64,000 nucleotides of DNA, taken from NCBI GenBank assembly GCA_022579005.1, contig MU401464.1, forward strand, positions 57,717 through 121,716, in the 5' to 3' direction. The position numbers and the translations under genes are program-made. The notes below the pieces were generated by a model. It saw only the letters and a list, made by a program, of their open reading frames with translations, searched no databases and was not told the origin of the DNA. Source of the stretch: Poronia punctata. Taxonomy: Eukaryota; Ascomycota; Sordariomycetes; Xylariales; Xylariaceae. Shown here one piece after another: positions 61,801 through 64,000 of this stretch. Each line of letters begins with the position of its first letter. The stretch's first letter is position 1.

Positions 61801-62988
61801 CAAAGGTTCGTACTGGGCAGCGGGAGACAAGGACAAGGATGACGACTCTTGTCTCTCCTCACATCTTGTATCTATAAGACCCGACCGTCTTGTTGAGCTT
61901 ATTTATTTATAGAAGACGGGAAAGGCCAGATAGCTCCTGATAGCTTCGCTGTCTCTCTCTCTCTGGTCTTAAACACAAACCAATGTAGTGATTATCTCCC
62001 TCCTATAACCCTTCTTGACATTGTTATTCATAGAGACCTTTTCGACATCCCCCCTACTCACTAGCTTCAGCTTTAGCTCCCGTCCTCCGGTGTCTGCCGC
62101 CTGTCAAGGCCAGATCATAAGATGGATAGTAAAACATCTGTATAGAGAAACCCGATAAATCACCATCACTCCCCTCTAACCAGACATGAAAAGAGGCCGG
62201 TTGTGGTTCTCTATATTACTATATCACCGAAAAAATAAAAGGACAGCAAGACAACAAGACTATAAAACCAGGGCTCGTCATATTAAAAAGGGGCGTGGAT
62301 GCTTCTTTGTACATAGCGGCTTAAACCAAAAAAACTAAGCGCGAACAATGGGCTTTGTAAAGTTGGATTAGCGATCTAGACAGGGCGAAGTTGTTAAAGC
62401 TCATGATGGTGGGGACCTTTGCTCAAACTCCTCAATACAATGATTATGTTTATTTCTTACCGAGGCGTAATTAACCAGTGCTAGTATACCTCTCCGAGTT
62501 ACCTTTAAAAGGTCGGTACTGTGTTACATTCTATTACCTGCCGTCAAGAGGACAGCATTGCTACCGCAGCATCTATATTGCTCTTATATGAACATGATAC
62601 ATACCACTACTATCTAAAACTAGGATAGGTTACCTTATACATAGTCAGGTAAAGTTTTTCTAGCGTAGATTTATACATACCGCTCCCCGAACAACCGCGG
62701 CGAGCAGAATTGGAAGATACCGTCAATATGCAAGGTTTGGAAACTCAATATATACTATCAAACAAAAATGACTTGACACGCTGAGTCCCTGGCCATATCG
62801 TGGCTGTTGGAAGCTAACACGGACATTGAACAATCTTGCTCTAGGTCTAGAAGGGGGTGTTTAAGTGATAGCAATAAATGCAAACAAACCCTTTAACGCG
62901 TTCTTACCCCTTAAACTAAACATAACAATAGATAGCAATCTTAACGTTCCCTTATACAAGTAGCAAAAAAAAACAAAATCATAAAGGG
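58805..62988. other. Long non-coding region
   Basis: About 4.2 kb, AT-rich with purine/pyrimidine-biased tracts and many TAGGTA words. No open frame above about 110 codons and none with a recognisable motif. Long UTRs or a non-coding transcript are possible but not visible from sequence alone. Confidence 0.5.
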
Positions 62989-62996
62989 AAAAAAAA
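62989..62996 (-). terminator. RNA polymerase III terminator of the tRNA gene
   Basis: Eight A residues on the plus strand, that is eight T in the direction of tRNA transcription, begin 13 nt beyond the tRNA 3' end. A run of four or more T is the standard pol III stop. Confidence 0.8.
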
Positions 62997-63009
62997 GAAT
63001 TTATCATGT

Positions 63010-63138
63010 CTCTCGATCGGGGAATCGAACCCCGGCCACCTGCGGGCTTGTTATTGACTAAGACACCTAAACTAACTTAAGACTAGGCAATCATTGTCAA
63101 ATGACAAGCAGGTATCCTGACCACTAGACCAATCAAGA
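63010..63138 (-). tRNA. tRNA-Asp (anticodon GTC) with a 57-nt intron
   Basis: Read on the minus strand. The acceptor arm TCTTGAT (63138-63132) pairs with ATCGAGA (63017-63011), with one G-U. The anticodon stem CCTGC/GCAGG and T stem CGGGG/CCCCG pair perfectly, and the T loop is TTCGATT. The anticodon is GTC (Asp), and discriminator base G73 (63010) also fits Asp. The exons are 63138-63102 and 63044-63010 (72 nt mature), with the intron 63101-63045 exactly after base 37, the canonical eukaryotic position. The D-arm GTCTAGTGG...AGGAT is of the type usually seen in fungal tRNA-Glu rather than Asp. Internal A and B boxes are intact. Confidence 0.88.
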
Positions 63139-64000
63139 CTTGAAATCTAACTTGATGTCCATCCGGATAGAACCAGGCTCTATATGGCAAGTGAAATCAG
63201 GGAGGACCTTTACTTTGCAAACATTTAACGTAACCTATATAATGTAATGGCTATGAGAGATCAGTTGTTACCTATTGTAAGAGTGCATAGGTTACTATCA
63301 AACTAGCCTTAAAGACCGCAAGATCTTCTCAGAGGGCATCGCGAAGCGAAACATACAAGGAAAGGAAGATGGGGCGAAAAGACTTGCGCCAGGGGTGCGG
63401 GTATCTGGAAAGGAGAGAAAGGGGCACAAAATAAGTTGTTGAAATATTGCGTCATTCATTCACTTATAGCTGACAACCGACAAAATATATACATCATATC
63501 CACACGACTGAGTGTGGTTCTGGTAAGTTTTCTTGTTTCCACCTCTAAGAAAGGAAAAGATGGCTTGTAATAAATAGACAAAGTAGCCCTCTGTTCCCAA
63601 GGAGACATTGTTATAAGGACTAAGTCCAACTATTACCAAAAGCAAGTACCCTTATTAAAGGGGAAAGGAAAGAGAGTTTCTATAATTCCCGGTGGTATTA
63701 TAAGGAGACAAAACAAACATGCCAAACCGCAAAGACTCTCTACTCCCGGGTTTTTGGTTTCGTGTATATATATGTATATCACCGTTTTGTAACACCGTAA
63801 GAGGGTATAGGTAAGTAAAGCGCGGGTAGATGGGTGTTTCCGAGTGCAATCATACAACGTCCGTAACCGCGATGATATACAAGGGGGGGGGGGGGGGGGG
63901 AGGGTGTAAGTAATGAAAGAGAAGAAGAAAAGTGGAAAAACAATACCATAAACCTGATTGGCAACCGGGAACCGGCGTTTTTCTGTGCAAAGTGCAAATC
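63139..64000. other. Non-coding end of window
   Basis: About 860 bp with no gene recognised; minus-strand frames here are short and low in information. Confidence 0.5.
63883..63900. repeat. G homopolymer, 18 nt
   Basis: Eighteen consecutive G residues near the window end. Confidence 0.8.

Overview
The window is from a filamentous ascomycete, most likely a Sordariomycete (an inference from gene families and architecture; no rDNA or other taxonomic marker is present). Protein-coding genes carry many short introns (about 50-300 nt) with GTRNGT-type donors. Intergenic DNA is AT-richer and full of TAGGTA/TACCTA words. The conserved genes are typically fungal: AlkA/Mag1 DNA glycosylase, Anp1 mannosyltransferase, QCR7 of complex III and an NAD-type mitochondrial carrier. 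I reconstructed exons by hand from splice sites, reading frame and protein motifs.

Layout. 1-13.1 kb is a housekeeping flank: DNA glycosylase (2014-3192, -), Anp1/GT62 mannosyltransferase (6209-7751, +), QCR7 (9020-9745, -) and mitochondrial carrier (11887-13138, +).

15.3-44.2 kb is a complete-looking highly reducing polyketide gene cluster. It holds a BBE-like FAD oxidase (15279-17285, -), P450-A (19127-20828, -), HR-PKS (22470-30084, -), an alpha/beta hydrolase (31300-32391, +), an MFS exporter (32913-35278, -), an FSH1/LovG-like hydrolase (36861-37815, -), P450-B (38253-40157, +), a zipper-less bZIP-ankyrin regulator of the ToxE type (40703-42144, -) and a Nor-1-like SDR (43184-44243, +).

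44.2-54.8 kb looks like decaying accessory DNA: a frameshifted Zn2Cys6 regulator (46123-47276), an atypical SDR without the catalytic Tyr (47455-48234) behind a 25-bp minisatellite, a broken LigB-type dioxygenase (49323-50376) and another SDR (53225-54759). 54.8-64 kb is mostly non-coding, with one small conserved-looking protein gene (58111-58804) and an intron-containing tRNA-Asp (63010-63138).

How the cluster may work (inference). The PKS has KS, AT, DH, a vestigial methyltransferase, ER, KR and ACP, so it should make an unbranched, reduced chain. The LovG-like hydrolase and/or the second hydrolase would release or transfer it. Two same-length paralogous P450s, the FAD oxidase and the SDR would tailor it, the MFS protein would export it, and the bZIP-ankyrin protein would switch the set on. 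The most unusual point is that the BBE-like oxidase has lost both residues that normally tether FAD covalently. I cannot name the product.
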